Shown here: positions 44,593 through 53,651 of the stretch, one piece after another
How the letters are laid out: each line of letters begins with the position of its first letter
Position numbering within the stretch: position 1 is the first letter of the stretch
Source: Imbroritus primus
GTDB taxonomy: Bacteria > Pseudomonadota > Gammaproteobacteria > Burkholderiales > Burkholderiaceae
NCBI GenBank assembly: GCA_000272025.2
Contig: AKCV02000015.1
Coordinates: forward strand, 372,001 to 436,000
Length of the DNA: 64,000 bases
Reading direction: 5' to 3'
Made by a program: the position numbers and the translations under genes
The notes under the pieces: generated by a model
The model's input: the letters and a program-made list of their open reading frames with translations, nothing else
The model's database searches: none
Told to the model about the DNA's origin: nothing

Positions 44593-45885
44593 TTATTGTT
44601 CCTGGTTGGCCAGTGCCGTGACAGTGTACGCGAGCGCCTGGACACCCAGGAACAGGTCGCGCGGATCGGTGGCCTCTGCGGCATTGTGGCTGATCCCATT
44701 CTTGCTGGGCACAAAAATCATCGCCGTGGGGCAATGATCCGCCACATACATCGCATCGTGGAACGCGCCCGACGTGAGAGCCATTGGCGCGGGCAGCCCG
44801 GCCTGGGCGCTGGCGCGGGTGGCGGCTTCCTCGATCAGCTTGAGCATTGGCGCGGGGAAGTGCGTGGGCTCGCGCTGGAAGAAGCGTGATACCTCCATGG
44901 CCTCGCCGGCTGCGGCAACTTCGGCGCGCAGGAAGGCTTCGAAGCGATCCAGCACGCTGTCGTCCACGCAGCGCATGTCTACCGTGAACTCCACGCGGCC
45001 GGGAATCGTGTTGACCGAGTTCGGCGCAACCTGCCAGCGGCCCAGCGTCAGGCGCAGCTGGCTGGCGGCTTCGGCAGCGGCAAAGTCATACAGCTTCTGC
45101 GCCAGCGGTACAGCGGCGGCCATGGCGTCGCGGCGTTCGTCCATCGGCGTGGTGCCGGCGTGGGCCATCATGCCGTGGCAGGTCACGCTGAACCAGCGCA
45201 CGGCCTGGATGCCGGTGACCACGCCGAGCGGAATGCCGGCACGTTCCAGCACCGGACCCTGTTCGATATGCAGTTCGACGCAGGCCGACATCGGGCGCTG
45301 CATGGCACAGCGCGGTACATCCGGTGTGCTCGCCAGCGCGGTCTGCAGCGCATCGCCGAAACGCACCTTGTTCTTGTCTACCGAGTCGAGATAGCCGGCC
45401 AGGCGGGATGGCTCGACAAAAGCGCTGGACCCCATGGTGCCCGGGCCAAAGCGGCTGCCTTCCTCGTTGGTCCAGGCCACCACCTCGATGGGACGTATGG
45501 TCTCGATGCCGGCATCGTTGAGCGCCGCGATCACTTCGAGCCCCGCCAGCACGCCATACGCGCCGTCGAGCTTGCCGCCGACCGGCTGCGTGTCGCCATG
45601 GCTGCCGGTGAGCACGGGCGGCAGGTCGTTGCGCTGGCCGGCGCGGCGGAAGAACAGGTTGGCACAGTCGTCGACCATGACCTCGCAGCCGAGGGCGCGG
45701 GCCTGTTCGATCAGATGGCGGCGCGAGGCCAGGTCTACCTCGGTGAGCGTCTCGCGCGAGACCCCGCCATCCGGCCGGCCGCCGAAGGCGGCCAGCGCGG
45801 CGATGGCGGCCTGCAGCCGGGCGTTGTCGACATGATCCTGCGCCTGTGCGGCAGATGTGGCGGATGTGGAAAGGGGCTGATTCAC
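44593..45885 (-). CDS. M20-family amidohydrolase (N-carbamoyl-L-amino acid hydrolase / allantoate amidohydrolase type)
   Basis: A 430-residue binuclear-metal amidohydrolase. Metal-ligand motifs appear in order: TGSHGDTQPVGGKLDGAYG, WTNEEGSRFGPGTMGS, ELHIEQGPVLE and, near the end, TSGAFHDAM. The dimerisation-domain segment (WFSVTCHGMMAHAGTTPMDERRDAM) with its catalytic His is intact. Members hydrolyse N-carbamoyl amino acids, allantoate or ureidoglycolate and similar compounds; the exact substrate is not readable. It lies nine bases after the amidase gene and after a liv-type importer, so it very likely acts in uptake and breakdown of an amide or ureido compound. Confidence 0.9.
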   Translation of the reverse strand: MNQPLSTSATSAAQAQDHVDNARLQAAIAALAAFGGRPDGGVSRETLTEVDLASRRHLIEQARALGCEVMVDDCANLFFRRAGQRNDLPPVLTGSHGDTQPVGGKLDGAYGVLAGLEVIAALNDAGIETIRPIEVVAWTNEEGSRFGPGTMGSSAFVEPSRLAGYLDSVDKNKVRFGDALQTALASTPDVPRCAMQRPMSACVELHIEQGPVLERAGIPLGVVTGIQAVRWFSVTCHGMMAHAGTTPMDERRDAMAAAVPLAQKLYDFAAAEAASQLRLTLGRWQVAPNSVNTIPGRVEFTVDMRCVDDSVLDRFEAFLRAEVAAAGEAMEVSRFFQREPTHFPAPMLKLIEEAATRASAQAGLPAPMALTSGAFHDAMYVADHCPTAMIFVPSKNGISHNAAEATDPRDLFLGVQALAYTVTALANQEQ

Positions 45886-45894
45886 TTGCGCTTC

Positions 45895-47184
45895 CTATGA
45901 GTGTGATGCGAGGCTGCGCTCAAGCGCACGCGCGGCGGCGATGACCTGGGCATCCTGGTAAGACGGGCCGACCAGCGTGACGCCGACGGGCATGTCGTGT
46001 GCGCCGGTTCCGACCGGAAGATGGACGCAGGGGTTGCCGAGCAGCGACCACATGCGGTTGAACACCGGGTCGCCGGTGGCTGCAAGGCCCGCCGGCGCCT
46101 CGCCCTCGGTGCTTGGGGCGAGGATCACGTCGACATCGGCGAACAGCGCATCGACGGCGCCGCGCATGCGGTTGGCGAGCATACGTGCGTTGAAGTAGCG
46201 CAGGCCGTCGATTTGCTGGCCGGCAGCCAGCACGGCGGCAAAGGCCGGACTGAACTGGCTGGCGGACGTCTGCAGTTCGGGGGCAAAGGCGGCTGCGGCC
46301 TCATAGCCCATGATGTCGATCTGTGCGTCATTGAGGCCATTGCAGGCAGCGGGCAGGGTGACATCAACGATGCTTGCGCCGTGGCGTTCGAAAGCGCGTG
46401 CCGCATCGACCAACGCCCGACGGCTGTCGTCGCTGGCGCGCGCCCAGTGGGGCGTATGGCAGATGCCCACACGCAGCCGGGCAGCCGGCGCGGCATCGAG
46501 CGGCAGGCGGGCGAGCGCGCCGATGAAGAAGGCAGCGTCGTCAACCGTGCGGGCGAGTGCGCCGATGGTGTCAAGGCTGGGGGCTAGCGACTTCACGCCG
46601 GCCAGCGGCAGTGTGCCATGCGTCGGCTTGTAGCCGACGATGCCGCAATAGGCTGCCGGGCGGACGATGGAGCCGGCGGTCTGTGTGCCGAATGCTACCG
46701 GCACCATGCCGGCCGCGACGGCGGCTGCCGAGCCGCTCGACGAGCCGCCCGGCGTGCGCGGCGCACCAGCGGGTGCGCGCGGGTTGCGCGTGGGGCCGGG
46801 CTGGAAGGTGGCGAACTCGGTCGTCACGGTTTTGCCCATGACGATGGCCCCGGCGGCACGCGCTGCCGCCACGCAGGCTGCATCCACGGCCGGGCGATAG
46901 CCGGCGTAGATGGGCGAGCCATAGGTGGTCGGCATGTCGTGCGTATCCATCAGGTCTTTCACGCCGATCGGCAGGCCTTGCAGCACACCGCGCGCCGGAC
47001 TGGCGTCGAGCGCGCGGGCCTGGGCCAGCGCCTGCGCGGCATCGAAATGCTGCCATGCCTGTACGGCAGGCTCGCTGGCCGCAATCCGCTCGGCCAGCGC
47101 CTGCACCACCGTTTCAGCATGCAACTCGCGCCGCGCCATGCGGGTCGCAAGTTCGCGGGCAGACCATTCGAGGCAATCGTTCAT
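45895..47184 (-). CDS. Amidase signature family hydrolase
   Basis: A 429-residue amidase-signature enzyme. The Ser-cisSer-Lys triad is visible as Lys76 in LPIGVKDLMDT, the cis-Ser in PGGSSSGSAAAVAAG (Ser148-Ser150) and the nucleophile Ser172 in GTQTAGSIVRPAAYCGIVGYKPT. It cleaves a carbon-nitrogen amide bond of an unknown small substrate. The ATG at 47184 has GGAGAT upstream and is preferred over an in-frame start at 47208. It follows livF by 36 bases and precedes the M20 amidohydrolase by nine, so the two hydrolases probably act in sequence. Confidence 0.9.
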   Translation of the reverse strand: MNDCLEWSARELATRMARRELHAETVVQALAERIAASEPAVQAWQHFDAAQALAQARALDASPARGVLQGLPIGVKDLMDTHDMPTTYGSPIYAGYRPAVDAACVAAARAAGAIVMGKTVTTEFATFQPGPTRNPRAPAGAPRTPGGSSSGSAAAVAAGMVPVAFGTQTAGSIVRPAAYCGIVGYKPTHGTLPLAGVKSLAPSLDTIGALARTVDDAAFFIGALARLPLDAAPAARLRVGICHTPHWARASDDSRRALVDAARAFERHGASIVDVTLPAACNGLNDAQIDIMGYEAAAAFAPELQTSASQFSPAFAAVLAAGQQIDGLRYFNARMLANRMRGAVDALFADVDVILAPSTEGEAPAGLAATGDPVFNRMWSLLGNPCVHLPVGTGAHDMPVGVTLVGPSYQDAQVIAAARALERSLASHS

Positions 47185-47220
47185 AGGATCTCCGTGTGCT
47201 GATGTCATACGCGGAAAAGG

Positions 47221-47928
47221 CTAGCCAAAGTACGCAGCGCGCACTTCGTCGTTGCGCGCCAGCGCCTCGGCCGTGCCTTCCGCCATCACCCGGCCTTGCG
47301 ATAGCACATAGCCGTAGTGCGAGATCGCCAGCGTTTGCCGGGCATTCTGCTCGACCAGCAGCACGGTGATGCCGAGCGCATTGATCTGCTTGATGACGTT
47401 GAAGTTTTCCTTCACATACAGCGGCGACAGGCCCAGCGAGGGCTCGTCGATTACCAGCAGCTTGGGCTCGGCCATCAGGCCACGGCCGATGGAAACCATG
47501 GCCTGCTCGCCGCCCGACATCGTGCCGGCCAGCTGCGTGGCGCGTTCCTTTAGGCGCGGGAAGATCTCGTAGACCTTGGCGAGCCGCTCGCGTACGAGGC
47601 TCGCGTTGGTTTCGAGAAAGGCGCCTAGCGCCAGGTTTTCCGCGACCGTCATGCGCGGAAAGATCTTGCGGCCTTCCGGAATGCACGAGATCCCGCTGGC
47701 GATGATCTTATGCGTCTTCTCGCCGGCGAGATCGCGGCCGTCCCACAGGATCTGCCCCTGGCGCGGCGGCGTGAGGCCGAGGATGGCGCGGATCAGCGTG
47801 CTCTTGCCGGCGCCATTGGCGCCGAGGATACAGGTGATCTTGCCGGGCGCGACTTCGATGGACACATCGTGCAGCACGTTCACCTTGTCGTAGCCGGTGG
47901 TCAGGCCTTTTACAGTCAGCGCGCTCAT
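47221..47928 (-). CDS. livF: Branched-chain-type ABC importer ATPase (LivF-like)
   Basis: A 235-residue ATPase. Walker A is LGANGAGKSTLIRAILGL, signature MSGGEQAMVSIGRGLM, Walker B LLVIDEPSLGLSPL. ISCIPEGRKIFPRMTVAENLALG is the typical LivF segment. With LivG it energises uptake through LivHM. The ATG overlaps the livG stop (ATGA). The substrate follows from the operon's hydrolases rather than from the ATPase: probably an amide or carbamoyl compound, not necessarily leucine. Confidence 0.93.
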   Translation of the reverse strand: MSALTVKGLTTGYDKVNVLHDVSIEVAPGKITCILGANGAGKSTLIRAILGLTPPRQGQILWDGRDLAGEKTHKIIASGISCIPEGRKIFPRMTVAENLALGAFLETNASLVRERLAKVYEIFPRLKERATQLAGTMSGGEQAMVSIGRGLMAEPKLLVIDEPSLGLSPLYVKENFNVIKQINALGITVLLVEQNARQTLAISHYGYVLSQGRVMAEGTAEALARNDEVRAAYFG

Positions 47929-48713
47929 GCTGCTTCCTCTCCAAGATAGGCGGTCTGCACGTTCGGGTCGGACGTGATTTCCGCATAGGTTCCTTCGGCA
48001 ATCTTCTTGCCGTAATTCAGCACCACGCAGCGGTCGGTGATCCGTTCGATCACGTTCATCTCGTGCTCGATCAGCACCACGGTCAGGTTGTCGAGCTTGC
48101 TGCGCACGTCGAGGATGTCGCCCATCAGCGCGTGCGTTTCGTCGTGCGTCATGCCGGCGGAGGGCTCGTCGAGCAGCAGCAGGCGCGGGCGGCTCAGCAG
48201 AGCGCGGCACACCTCGATGCGGCGGCGGTCGATCATGGTGAAGGTTTCCACCGGCTCGAACATGCGTTCCACCAGTGGCGGGCTGAAGATGTTCAGTAGG
48301 TCCCGGACCTTTTCCACGTAGGCGTCGTATTCCGCGCGGAAGGCTTTGCGGCGGAACAGGTTGAAGATCAGCCCGTGCTGCATGTGCTGGTAGTCGCCGA
48401 TGACGATGTTGTCGAACACGGTCAGCGGCAGCGACAGGCGCGAACGCTGGAAGGTGCGCGCCACACCGCTGCGGTAGATCTGCTGCGGCGACTTGCCGAT
48501 GACTTCTTCACCCTTGTAGACGATGCTCCCGCTGCTAGCCTTGTACAGGCCGGTCAGCACGTTGAAGAAGGTGGTCTTGCCCGAGCCGTTCGGGCCCAGC
48601 AGGCCGAGCACTTCGCCTTCATGGATCGACATGTTGAGATTGTCGAGCGCCGTCAGGCCCCCGAAGCGCATGGTCAGGTCTTTGACTTCGACCAGTGTTT
48701 TTGTCTGGCTCAT
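47925..48713 (-). CDS. livG: Branched-chain-type ABC importer ATPase (LivG-like)
   Basis: A 262-residue ATPase. Walker A is LGPNGSGKTTFFNVLTGLY; the signature region is degenerate, as often in LivG (DRRRIEVCRALLSRPRLLLLDEPSAGMTHDET). The C-terminal extension typical of LivG (IVLNYGKKIAEGTYAEITSDPNVQTAYLGEE) is present. It partners LivF. It overlaps both neighbouring genes by four bases, so livM, livG and livF are translationally coupled. Confidence 0.93.
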   Translation of the reverse strand: MSQTKTLVEVKDLTMRFGGLTALDNLNMSIHEGEVLGLLGPNGSGKTTFFNVLTGLYKASSGSIVYKGEEVIGKSPQQIYRSGVARTFQRSRLSLPLTVFDNIVIGDYQHMQHGLIFNLFRRKAFRAEYDAYVEKVRDLLNIFSPPLVERMFEPVETFTMIDRRRIEVCRALLSRPRLLLLDEPSAGMTHDETHALMGDILDVRSKLDNLTVVLIEHEMNVIERITDRCVVLNYGKKIAEGTYAEITSDPNVQTAYLGEEAA

Positions 48714-49870
48714 CGCGAGGTCTCCCGGCTAAAGAACAGGCGCGTCTTGCGCGGCAGCAGGCCATCCGGACGGAACAGCAGGATGACGATCACCAGCGCC
48801 GCGTAGAACAGGAAGCGGTATTCCTGGATGAACTGCAGTTTTTCCGGCAGCACCAGCACGATGATGGCGGCCGGGATCAGGCCCACGGCATTGCCCAGGC
48901 CGCCGAGGATGACGATGGACAGCATCAGCAGCGAATCGGCAAAGGTGAAGTTATTGGGTGCGACAAAGCCGGTGATCATGCCGTACACGCTGCCGGCAAT
49001 GCCGGCAAAGAAGTTGCCCATCATGAAGGCGATGACTTTCCAGCGTGCGATATGCAGGCCGAAGGTCGCGGCTGCGGTTTCGTCGGTACGCACTACGTCC
49101 ATGCTCAGGCCGACCCACGAGCGTTCCAGCGCCTTGACAACGAGGAAGATGCCGCCGCAGACCACGAGGCTCAGCAGCGCGTAGCTGACATAGAACGAAG
49201 CCTCATGCCCGAACACGCTGAAACCATCGTTGAGCGAGTAGCCGAACAACGTCATGCCGGGAACCTGCAGGCCCTGCGGGCCGCCGAGCACGTCATTCAC
49301 CTCGATGAAGGTCTTGAACAGGATGCCGAAGGCGATGGTGACGAGCGCCGCATAGTGGCCGCGGGTACGCAGCACCGGGGTGATCAGCACCGAGCCGATG
49401 ACGGCGGCGAGCAGGCCGGAAATCACCACGATCAGCAGATGCGGGATGGCGGTGTGCGTGGCCAGCACGGCGGTAGCGTAGGAGCCGATGCCGAAGAAAG
49501 CCGCGCCCGCAAAGTTGGCCACGCCGGAGAAGCCGAACTGCAGCGTGAGGCCAAGGCAGGCCGTGGTGTACAGCAGCACGGCACAGATCATCAGCAGCAC
49601 GAAGTGCTGGTCGTAGAACAGGGCGATCAGCGCGAGCGTGGCGCCGGCCGCCCACAGGCTTGCGAGACCGGGGCGGCTCGCGCCGGCAGCTTCGACCTTG
49701 CGGATGAGGCCGGCCTTGCTCGACACCACCGTGGCGAGGGCCGCCACGGCGAGCAGCACGGCCACGCCGATCTGCGTTTCGGCATGCAGGAACAGCCACA
49801 TGTACACGGTCAGGGCGATACTGGCGAGCGCCAGGACCATGGCTGGTTTGCGCGTTGTTGTACTGGTCAT
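48710..49870 (-). CDS. livM: Branched-chain-type ABC permease (LivM-like)
   Basis: A 386-residue integral membrane protein of the LivM type. There are about ten hydrophobic segments, with the conserved block FGFSGVANFAGAAFFGIGSYATAVLAT and the EAA-like coupling region SMDVVRTDETAAATFGLHIARWKVIAFMMGNFFAGIAGSVYG. It has a longer N-terminal part than some LivM proteins. The ATG at 49870 lies four bases after the livH stop; a GTG at 49888 overlapping that stop is a less likely alternative. With LivH it forms the membrane channel. Confidence 0.92.
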   Translation of the reverse strand: MTSTTTRKPAMVLALASIALTVYMWLFLHAETQIGVAVLLAVAALATVVSSKAGLIRKVEAAGASRPGLASLWAAGATLALIALFYDQHFVLLMICAVLLYTTACLGLTLQFGFSGVANFAGAAFFGIGSYATAVLATHTAIPHLLIVVISGLLAAVIGSVLITPVLRTRGHYAALVTIAFGILFKTFIEVNDVLGGPQGLQVPGMTLFGYSLNDGFSVFGHEASFYVSYALLSLVVCGGIFLVVKALERSWVGLSMDVVRTDETAAATFGLHIARWKVIAFMMGNFFAGIAGSVYGMITGFVAPNNFTFADSLLMLSIVILGGLGNAVGLIPAAIIVLVLPEKLQFIQEYRFLFYAALVIVILLFRPDGLLPRKTRLFFSRETSR

Positions 49871-49874
49871 GGTG

Positions 49875-50804
49875 TTATACCCGCTCACTGGATTTTTCGG
49901 CGATCAGGCCGGTCGGCTTCCAGGCCATCAGCACGATGACCACGGCAAATGCGAACACGTCCTTGTAGGCGCTGGGGATGTTGGGGATGATGGCCGGCAG
50001 GGCGGCGCTGCCGAGCACCTGCAGCGCGGCGAACAGGAAGCCGCCGATGATCGCGCCATAGATGTTGCCGAGGCCGCCGAGAATCGCCGCAGCGAAACCG
50101 ATCACGCCCAGCAGCAGGCCGACGTTGAAGTTGATTTCGTTGTAGTACAGCCCGTTCATCACGCCGGCCAGCGCCGCCATGGCGGAACCGAGGGCGAAGG
50201 TGAGCAGCACCACGGCTTCGAAGTTGATGCCCATCAGCCGCGCGGTTTCACCATCCTGCGCCACGGCGCGGATCGCCATGCCCAGGCGCGTGCGGGTGAT
50301 GAGCAGATGGACGCCGACGATCACGGCCACGCCGGCGGCGAGCAGGATCAGGTTGTCCATGCGCACGGCAAAGCTGCCGAATTCGATGACGTCGGTCGGC
50401 AGCAGGCGCGGAAACGGCTTCGGGTTCGATCCGTCCGGATAAAACAGGCGCACGGCCTCGCGGATGACGGTGCCGAGCATCAGCGTGGCGAGCAGCGTAT
50501 TCAGCGGCGGCGCCTTGCGCAGCGGCAGGATCAGGAACCTGGCGATGCCCGCGCCGAGCAGGCCGGTTACGCAGATGGCGCAGATCACCACGGCCGCCAG
50601 CTGGATCCACGGCGATTCGATGCCGAGGCCGACGACGCCGATGGATGCAGCCAGGCCGGCGAACGCGCCCACCATCAGCACATCGCCATGCGAGAACTTG
50701 ATCACGTCCAATACGCCAAAGAACAGCGTGAAGCCAACGGCGACCATTGCATAGATCATGCCGAGCATCAGGCCGTTGAAAATGTATTGCCCCAATTCAC
50801 TCAT
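49875..50804 (-). CDS. livH: Branched-chain-type ABC permease (LivH-like)
   Basis: A 309-residue permease of the LivH type: FNGLMLGMIYAMVAVGFTLFFGVLDVIKFSHGDVLMVGAF at the N-terminus, LGMAIRAVAQDGETARLMGINFEAVVLLTFALGSAMAALAGVM as coupling region, and ILGGLGNIYGAIIGGF near the end. AGGGGA precedes the chosen ATG. About eight membrane helices are expected. It lies 60 bases after the binding-protein gene in the same operon. Confidence 0.93.
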   Translation of the reverse strand: MSELGQYIFNGLMLGMIYAMVAVGFTLFFGVLDVIKFSHGDVLMVGAFAGLAASIGVVGLGIESPWIQLAAVVICAICVTGLLGAGIARFLILPLRKAPPLNTLLATLMLGTVIREAVRLFYPDGSNPKPFPRLLPTDVIEFGSFAVRMDNLILLAAGVAVIVGVHLLITRTRLGMAIRAVAQDGETARLMGINFEAVVLLTFALGSAMAALAGVMNGLYYNEINFNVGLLLGVIGFAAAILGGLGNIYGAIIGGFLFAALQVLGSAALPAIIPNIPSAYKDVFAFAVVIVLMAWKPTGLIAEKSSERV

Positions 50805-50864
50805 TGATTTCCCCTGTCGTGCCGCGGGCGGCCGGAGCACCGCCAACCGTCCGCGGCAGCGTCA

Positions 50865-52040
50865 TCACAGACCGGCCAGCTTCTTTTTGCCCTTGGCGTA
50901 GGCGCTGTCTTCCCAGATCACCCACTTGCCGTTGTCGACCACGTACTTGGTAACGAGCGGCACGATGTTCTGGCGATGATCGTCGAAGGTGACCTTGCCG
51001 ATGATGGTGTCGGCATCCTTGGTGGCGTTCAGTACGTCACGCACCTTCTTGCGGTCCGGACCGACCTTCTCGACGGCGTCGATGATCAGGTTGGTCGCGG
51101 CAAAGGCGAACGGGCCGTAGGCTTCAGGCGGCTCGCTGTATTTCTGCTGCTGGTACTTGCCCGAGAAGAACAGGCCGCCCGGCAGTTTTTCCCACGGCGC
51201 GCCTTCCAGGAAGGCCAGCGAGCCTTCGGCGATGTCCTTGCCCACACCCTGGATATAGGCGTCGGACATGATGCCCGAGGTCCCTTCGAACTGTGCCTTG
51301 ATGCCCAGTTTTTCCATTTGTGTGCGGATGCGCACGCCGAGCGGGGTGAGGCCGCCGAAGTAGATCACGTCCGGCTTCATCTCGCGGATCTTCGTCAGTT
51401 CGGTGGTGAAGTCCTGCTGGTCGGCGGTGACGCCGAAGGTGCCGACGATGGTGCCGCCGTTCTTCTTCAGGTATTCGCTGAAGTACTTGTTGTGGCCCTT
51501 GCCGTAGTCGGTGGTGTCGTGGATGATCGCCCACTTCTTGTAGCCGAGTCCGGTGACGAACTTGGCTGCCACTTCGCTCTGGTTGATCATCGTGCCGTTG
51601 ACGCGATGGATTTCCTTGAAGTTGTTGGCATAGGTGATTTCGGGCAGCACTGCACCCCACACCACGGCCGGCATGCCGAAGCGGTTGTAGACGCCGACCG
51701 TGCCCATGGCCACGGCGGAGCAGAAGTGCGTTACGCCCGCGACGATGCTGCGGTCGGCCGCGACCTTGGTGGCCACCTGCACGCCCACGTTCGGGCGGCA
51801 CTCGTCATCCTGGGTTACCAACTGATAGGTGTACTTCGACTTGGGATCGGCATTGCGCAGGCGCACGGCCAGGTCGGCCGAATTGCGTCCACCCAGACCG
51901 ATGGCCGACACGCCGCCAGTGAGCGGGCCGACAAACGCGATCTTGACGACATCCTTGGCGGCCACGGGTGCGCTGACCATCAACAGACTGGCGGAGGCGC
52001 ACAGCATCGCGGCCGCGAGCACGGTATGTTTTTTCTGCAC
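50865..52040 (-). CDS. livK: Periplasmic binding protein of the liv-type importer (LivK-like)
   Basis: A 391-residue substrate-binding protein. A Sec signal peptide (VQKKHTVLAAAMLCASASLLMVSAPVAAKDVV, cleaved after AAA or AKD) precedes the Leu/Ile/Val-binding domain: KIAFVGPLTGGVSAIGLGGRNSADLAV, TQDDECRPNVGVQVATKV and GVTADQQDFTTELTKIREMKPDVIYFGGLTPLGV. GTG at 52040 is chosen because AAGGGG lies six bases upstream and a proper signal peptide follows. It is the first gene of an eight-gene operon and lies behind a pair of identical operators. Confidence 0.92.
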   Translation of the reverse strand: MQKKHTVLAAAMLCASASLLMVSAPVAAKDVVKIAFVGPLTGGVSAIGLGGRNSADLAVRLRNADPKSKYTYQLVTQDDECRPNVGVQVATKVAADRSIVAGVTHFCSAVAMGTVGVYNRFGMPAVVWGAVLPEITYANNFKEIHRVNGTMINQSEVAAKFVTGLGYKKWAIIHDTTDYGKGHNKYFSEYLKKNGGTIVGTFGVTADQQDFTTELTKIREMKPDVIYFGGLTPLGVRIRTQMEKLGIKAQFEGTSGIMSDAYIQGVGKDIAEGSLAFLEGAPWEKLPGGLFFSGKYQQQKYSEPPEAYGPFAFAATNLIIDAVEKVGPDRKKVRDVLNATKDADTIIGKVTFDDHRQNIVPLVTKYVVDNGKWVIWEDSAYAKGKKKLAGL

Positions 52041-52074
52041 TTTTTTCCCCTTCGAAGTGAACAAAGAATTAGAG

Positions 52075-52132
52075 ATTCAAGCCTCTTGAATTAGCGTGCA
52101 ATGATAGTGCATGTCATTCAAGTTACTTGAAT
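52075..52132 (-). promoter_or_regulatory. Paired 17-bp operators in the livK promoter
   Basis: ATTCAAG-CCT-CTTGAAT (52075-52091) and ATTCAAG-TTA-CTTGAAT (52116-52132) share identical 7-bp arms and differ only in the three-base spacer. Their centres are 41 bases apart, close to four helical turns. A further TTCTTGAG half-site borders the distal copy. The proximal copy begins 35 bases upstream of the livK GTG. A minus-strand TGACAT/TAATTC pair with 17 bases between could be the promoter, overlapping the proximal site, which would imply repression. The rest of 52041-52416 holds no gene. Confidence 0.8.
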
Positions 52133-52416
52133 TTCTTGAGCAGCAAGCATGCCAGCGTTCCGGGATGGCGTGGATCCACGAAAACCCTGAGTGTGAAGGG
52201 GGATTTCAAATGGGTGTTTCTGCCGTGAAACTGGGCTGAACTGCTGGGATTTTGGCGAGTTCTGACATCAGGCCGGATGCCGGAATGCCTGAGAGGAAGG
52301 AAATCGCAGAAAGTGTGATTGCCCCCGTCGCCGGCCCACAGGCCAGGCGGATCTGCTTCATTCTGGTGCGGAAAGCGCCCAGTGGTGGTGCGGCGTCGAG
52401 GGCAACGACGCCGGAA

Positions 52417-53499
52417 CTAGCCGGCCTTGCCGGCCATCCGTGCCAGTGCGTCTGCGGCCAGCTGGCGGGTAAGGTCACCGGCCGGCATCGGGCGGGCGAG
52501 GGCCGCCGACTGACCGGACCATAATGACATGAAGTCCGCGGAGCCTGTCGGCTCCGTCTTCGCGCGCAGCGGCGCGAGTGCACCGCCGGCCAGCGGAAAG
52601 GCCGGCGCCACGGCGGACAGTGGTCCGAGTTCGCGCATCACGCGATTGACGATGCCACGGGCCGGACGTCCTGAAAAGATGTTGGTGAGGGCGGTTTCCT
52701 GTGCCCGCGTTTCCAGCAAGGCCGCACGGTGCGGTGCGGAAATGCGCGCTTCGGGGCACAGCAGGTAGGCCGTGCCCACCTGGACCGCAGCTGCTCCGAG
52801 CGTGAAGGCTGCAGCCACCGTCCGGCCATCGGCAATGCCGCCCGCGGCAATCACCGGCACTCGCACCGCATCCGCCCCCTGCGGCACCAGTGCGAACGTG
52901 CCGACCTGCGCATACACATGATCGTTGAGGAACATGCCGCGATGCCCGCCGGCCTCCGCGCCCTGCGCGATGATGGCATCGCAGCCCGCCGCTTCGAGCC
53001 AGCGCGCTTCTTCTACGGTTGTCGCGGACGACAGCACGCGCGCCCCCGTGGCCTTGACGCGGGCGAGCAGGCCGGGCTCGGGCAGCCCGAAATGGAAACT
53101 CACCACTTCCGGGCGCAATGCTTCCACCAGCGCACAGGTCGCAGCATCGAACGGCGCACGGCTGGGCGCCGGCGCCACGGCCTGCGGGTCGATGTCGAAT
53201 TCGGCAAAGTATGGCGACAGCCGTTGCCGCCAGCCGGCCTCGCGGGCCGGATCGTTCGCTGGCGGCTGGTGGCAGAAAAAATTCAGGTTGAGGGGCTTGT
53301 CCGTGGCCGCACGGAAACGGCCGACCGCCGCCTCGATCTGTGCCGGGCTGAGCATGGCACACGCCAGCGCACCCAGGCCGCCGGCCTGCGATACGGCAAT
53401 GGCCATGTCCTCGAACGCCGCGCCGGCCATGGGCGCCTGCAGGATGGGAAGCTCGATGCCGAGCAGTTGCTGGATGCGGGTATCAGGCCAGGATGTCAT
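52417..53499 (-). CDS. Nitronate monooxygenase (2-nitropropane dioxygenase-like)
   Basis: A 360-residue FMN-dependent TIM-barrel protein: IELPILQAPMAGAAFEDMAIAVSQAGGLGALACAMLSPAQIEAAVGRFR, then NLNFFCHQP and CDAIIAQGAEAGGHRGMFL, where the His is the catalytic base region of the family. VPVIAAGGIADGRTVAAAFTLGAAAVQVGTAYLLCPE binds the FMN phosphate. It oxidises alkyl nitronates such as propionate-3-nitronate. GAGATC precedes the ATG at 53499; the frame extends upstream without homology. It lies 376 bases before livK in the same direction and is probably transcribed separately. Confidence 0.9.
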   Translation of the reverse strand: MTSWPDTRIQQLLGIELPILQAPMAGAAFEDMAIAVSQAGGLGALACAMLSPAQIEAAVGRFRAATDKPLNLNFFCHQPPANDPAREAGWRQRLSPYFAEFDIDPQAVAPAPSRAPFDAATCALVEALRPEVVSFHFGLPEPGLLARVKATGARVLSSATTVEEARWLEAAGCDAIIAQGAEAGGHRGMFLNDHVYAQVGTFALVPQGADAVRVPVIAAGGIADGRTVAAAFTLGAAAVQVGTAYLLCPEARISAPHRAALLETRAQETALTNIFSGRPARGIVNRVMRELGPLSAVAPAFPLAGGALAPLRAKTEPTGSADFMSLWSGQSAALARPMPAGDLTRQLAADALARMAGKAG

Positions 53500-53651
53500 G
53501 GCAGATCTCACGGTAGGCAGCCAGTCGCGGACTGGCGGATGGGCGAGGGCGGGGAGGCGCGCAATACGTAGTAGTTTACTGCGTTCTTTCTCCGACCGGC
53601 GCAAGGCTTGGCGATGCCACTTGCGCGTCGCGTGCCGCCTCAGTTAGCGTG

